Of a stretch of DNA of 8,274 nt, positions 6,748 to 8,274 are shown piece after piece. The stretch covers positions 1 through 8,274 of the forward strand of contig URIN01000048.1 in the NCBI GenBank assembly GCA_900547915.1, read 5' to 3'. The notes beneath the pieces are model-generated. The model ran no database searches. It was not told the DNA's origin and saw only the letters and a program-made list of their open reading frames with translations. A program made the translations under genes and the position numbers. The stretch's first letter is position 1. Every line of letters starts with the position of its first letter. This stretch comes from an uncultured Clostridium sp. Lineage in GTDB: Bacteria; Bacillota; Clostridia; Oscillospirales; Acutalibacteraceae.

Positions 6748-8148
6748 TTATTCAAAATTGAAATATTTAACTGCGTTATTATAGGATATGCCGCAAACGA
6801 TCTCTTTAAGCATTTCATCATCATTTGCGTACCATCCGTCCTCGACCCATCTGCCTATAAGACGGCACATTATCCTTCTGAAATATTCGTGCCTTGCATA
6901 TGAAGTAAATGAACGAGAATCGGTTTCCATACCTATGAATTTTCCTAGAACGCCTAGATTTGCAAGTGATTTCAACTGTTCTGTCATACCGTCCATAGTA
7001 TCAAGAAACCACCATGCAGGACCAAACTGTATCTTGGATTCGACCTCACTGCCCTGGAAATTACCGAGCATTGTTGCAAGAACTATATTATCTTTATTGT
7101 TAAGATTGAAAAGCACAGTCTTAGGAAGTTTTCCTTTAATCTCTAGCGAATCAAGAAAACGGCTGAGTGTATATGCTGTTTGGTCATCACCGACTGAATC
7201 GAAGCCTGTATCAGGGCCGAGAAGTCTGAATTTTGCAGTGTTGTTGTTACGCATTGCGCCGAGGTGAATTTCCATTGCCCAGCCAAGCTCGTAATACTTT
7301 TCACCGAGAGCAAGCATAACAGCAGTTTTATAAGCGTCACGCTCTTTTTCACTTACAGTTTCACCGTTCATTGCCTTCTGGAACGCGGTTTCAATAGTGC
7401 TGTCATCAGCAGGTTCAAACGGCATATAATTAAAAGCGTGATCTGAAACACAGCAACCGTGTTCATTGAAATAATCTATCCTCCTGATAAGTGCTGAAAT
7501 TACGTCTTTGTAAGACTTAATCTCCATATCGGCAGCCTTGGCAAGAGCGGCAATATAATCCGCAAAACCGCTTTGCTCTATTGAAAGCGCCTTATCAGGT
7601 CTGAAACCCGGAAGCACTCGGCAGCCGAAATCCGTTTTTGTAAGCAGAGAGTGATATTCAAGGCTGTCTGCCGGATCATCTGTTGTGCATACTATTTTAA
7701 CATTTGAATTTTTAATAAGACTCTGCGGTGTAAAATCACCGTTTTTAATTTTTTCGTTTGCGCGTTTATAAATATCATCTGCAGTTTTTGCGCTGAGCGG
7801 TGTATCTATACCGAAATAGCGCTGAAGTTCCAGGTGAGCCCAGTGATAAAGCGGGTTTCCTATTGCATACTGAAGTGTATATGCGAATTTTTCAAATTTT
7901 TCAAGTCCGCTCTTACTTCCGGTGCAATATTCCTCATCCACACCGCATGAACGCATTGCGCGCCATTTATAATGGTCTCCGCCAAGCCAGAGCTGTGAAA
8001 TATCCTCAGGATTTTTATTTTCATAAATCTCCTTAGGGCTCAGGTGGCAGTGATAATCACAGATAGGCATATCTGCACAGTAATCGAAAAATAATTTTTT
8101 TGCTGTATTAGTATCAAGCAAAAAATTTTTATCCATGAAATTTTCCAA
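6748..8148 (-). CDS. uxaC: Glucuronate/galacturonate isomerase, TTG start
   Basis: Uronate isomerase (EC 5.3.1.12), an amidohydrolase-superfamily TIM-barrel metalloenzyme. It interconverts D-glucuronate with D-fructuronate and D-galacturonate with D-tagaturonate, the first cytosolic step of hexuronate breakdown. Its 466 residues closely match B. subtilis and E. coli UxaC. Landmarks are CDYHCHLSPKEIYENK (metal-site H33 and H35), GGDHYKWRAMR, GNPLYHWAHLELQRYFGI, CTTDDPADSLEYH, VLPGFRPDKA, the LGPDTGFDS segment and TDSRSFTSYARHEYFRRI. The start at 8148 is a TTG. It is preferred over the ATG at 8136 because GGAAGG lies 7 nt upstream and because the added MENF aligns with MEPFM of B. subtilis and MTPFM of E. 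coli. It is the first gene of the operon, directly behind a strong promoter; kdgK follows after 19 nt. Confidence 0.96.
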   Translation of the reverse strand: MENFMDKNFLLDTNTAKKLFFDYCADMPICDYHCHLSPKEIYENKNPEDISQLWLGGDHYKWRAMRSCGVDEEYCTGSKSGLEKFEKFAYTLQYAIGNPLYHWAHLELQRYFGIDTPLSAKTADDIYKRANEKIKNGDFTPQSLIKNSNVKIVCTTDDPADSLEYHSLLTKTDFGCRVLPGFRPDKALSIEQSGFADYIAALAKAADMEIKSYKDVISALIRRIDYFNEHGCCVSDHAFNYMPFEPADDSTIETAFQKAMNGETVSEKERDAYKTAVMLALGEKYYELGWAMEIHLGAMRNNNTAKFRLLGPDTGFDSVGDDQTAYTLSRFLDSLEIKGKLPKTVLFNLNNKDNIVLATMLGNFQGSEVESKIQFGPAWWFLDTMDGMTEQLKSLANLGVLGKFIGMETDSRSFTSYARHEYFRRIMCRLIGRWVEDGWYANDDEMLKEIVCGISYNNAVKYFNFE

Positions 8149-8155
8149 ATTATCG

Positions 8156-8161
8156 CCTTCC
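8156..8161 (-). promoter_or_regulatory. Ribosome binding site that decides the uxaC TTG start
   Basis: GGAAGG on the minus strand is 7 nt before the TTG at 8148. The ATG at 8136 has only a weak GGAAAA nearby. This spacing, together with the conserved N-terminus of UxaC homologues, argues for the TTG. Confidence 0.7.
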
Positions 8162-8184
8162 GAATATCATAAAATTACAGTCTT

Positions 8185-8213
8185 ATTATATACTCTACTC
8201 TGTGCCTTTTCAA
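8185..8213 (-). promoter_or_regulatory. Sigma-70/SigA-type promoter of the uxaC-kdgK-kdgA operon
   Basis: On the minus strand, TTGAAA (8213-8208, 5 of 6 to consensus) and TATAAT (8190-8185, perfect) are separated by exactly 17 nt. Transcription would start near 8178, giving an untranslated leader of about 30 nt before the uxaC TTG. I could not recognise a catabolite-repression (cre) site or a clear regulator palindrome around it. Only 14 genomic bases remain upstream of the -35 before the fragment ends, so an upstream operator could be missing. Confidence 0.82.
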
Positions 8214-8227
8214 GCGCAAGTTAATAT

Positions 8228-8274
8228 CTGTCTCTTATACACATCTGACGCTGCCGACGAATAGCCTTGTGTAG
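8228..8274. other. Untrimmed Nextera i5-side adapter (artificial sequence)
   Basis: Library-preparation sequence. Positions 8228-8246 are the Tn5 mosaic end in reverse complement, 8247-8260 the Nextera read-1 constant segment, 8261-8268 (ATAGCCTT) an 8-base i5 index, and 8269-8274 (GTGTAG) the start of the P5 primer complement. The index reads AAGGCTAT in the forward sense, which I recall as Nextera S520. The last genomic base is 8227. Confidence 0.98.

Noticed and set aside
8149..8227. Catabolite-repression (cre) or regulator palindrome near the uxaC promoter
   Set aside because: I compared the region with the cre consensus and looked for inverted repeats; only a 4-base TTAT/ATAA match around 8151-8173 was found, too weak to report.

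Overview
This window is an 8,180-bp piece of bacterial DNA (48-8227) enclosed by untrimmed Illumina Nextera adapters (1-47 and 8228-8274), so the outer ~47 bases at each end are not biology. The organism is most likely a member of the Clostridia (Firmicutes), of the gut Oscillospiraceae/Ruminococcaceae or Lachnospiraceae kind. This is inferred from the moderately low G+C, GGAGG-type ribosome binding sites, the hisS-aspS pair, the cysteine-rich clostridial HisRS insertion, and a UxaC whose N-terminus resembles that of Bacillus. The species cannot be named from this window.

Left half, plus strand. A methylglyoxal synthase gene (mgsA) has lost its first few codons to the fragment edge and is followed by a hairpin terminator. 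Next come histidyl-tRNA synthetase (hisS), aspartyl-tRNA synthetase (aspS) and a YfbR-type 5'-deoxynucleotidase. They form a tight cluster: 18 nt between hisS and aspS, then an 8-nt overlap between aspS and yfbR. A hairpin that includes the yfbR stop codon closes the cluster. A single-gene unit encoding a small FMN-dependent nitroreductase-family protein follows, with its own terminator.

Centre. Positions 4796-4949 separate the convergent halves and hold two different hairpin terminators, one for each direction, with AT-rich sequence between them.

Right half, minus strand. A three-gene hexuronate-catabolism operon runs from a near-consensus sigma-70-type promoter (-35 TTGAAA, 17-nt spacer, -10 TATAAT) through uxaC (uronate isomerase), kdgK (2-keto-3-deoxygluconate kinase) and kdgA (KDPG aldolase) to a terminator. 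These are the first step and the last two steps of glucuronate/galacturonate breakdown to pyruvate and glyceraldehyde-3-phosphate. The intervening reductase and dehydratase are not in the window.

Most of the window is ordinary housekeeping and sugar-acid metabolism, and I see no new biological system. The points most worth a second look are the mgsA product, which appears to lack two catalytic aspartates (Gly and Asn in their place), the incomplete uronate operon, the TTG start of uxaC, and the adapter sequences, which still carry readable sample indices. There is no gene-free stretch over 300 bases, and no tRNA, rRNA, CRISPR array, insertion sequence or riboswitch was seen.
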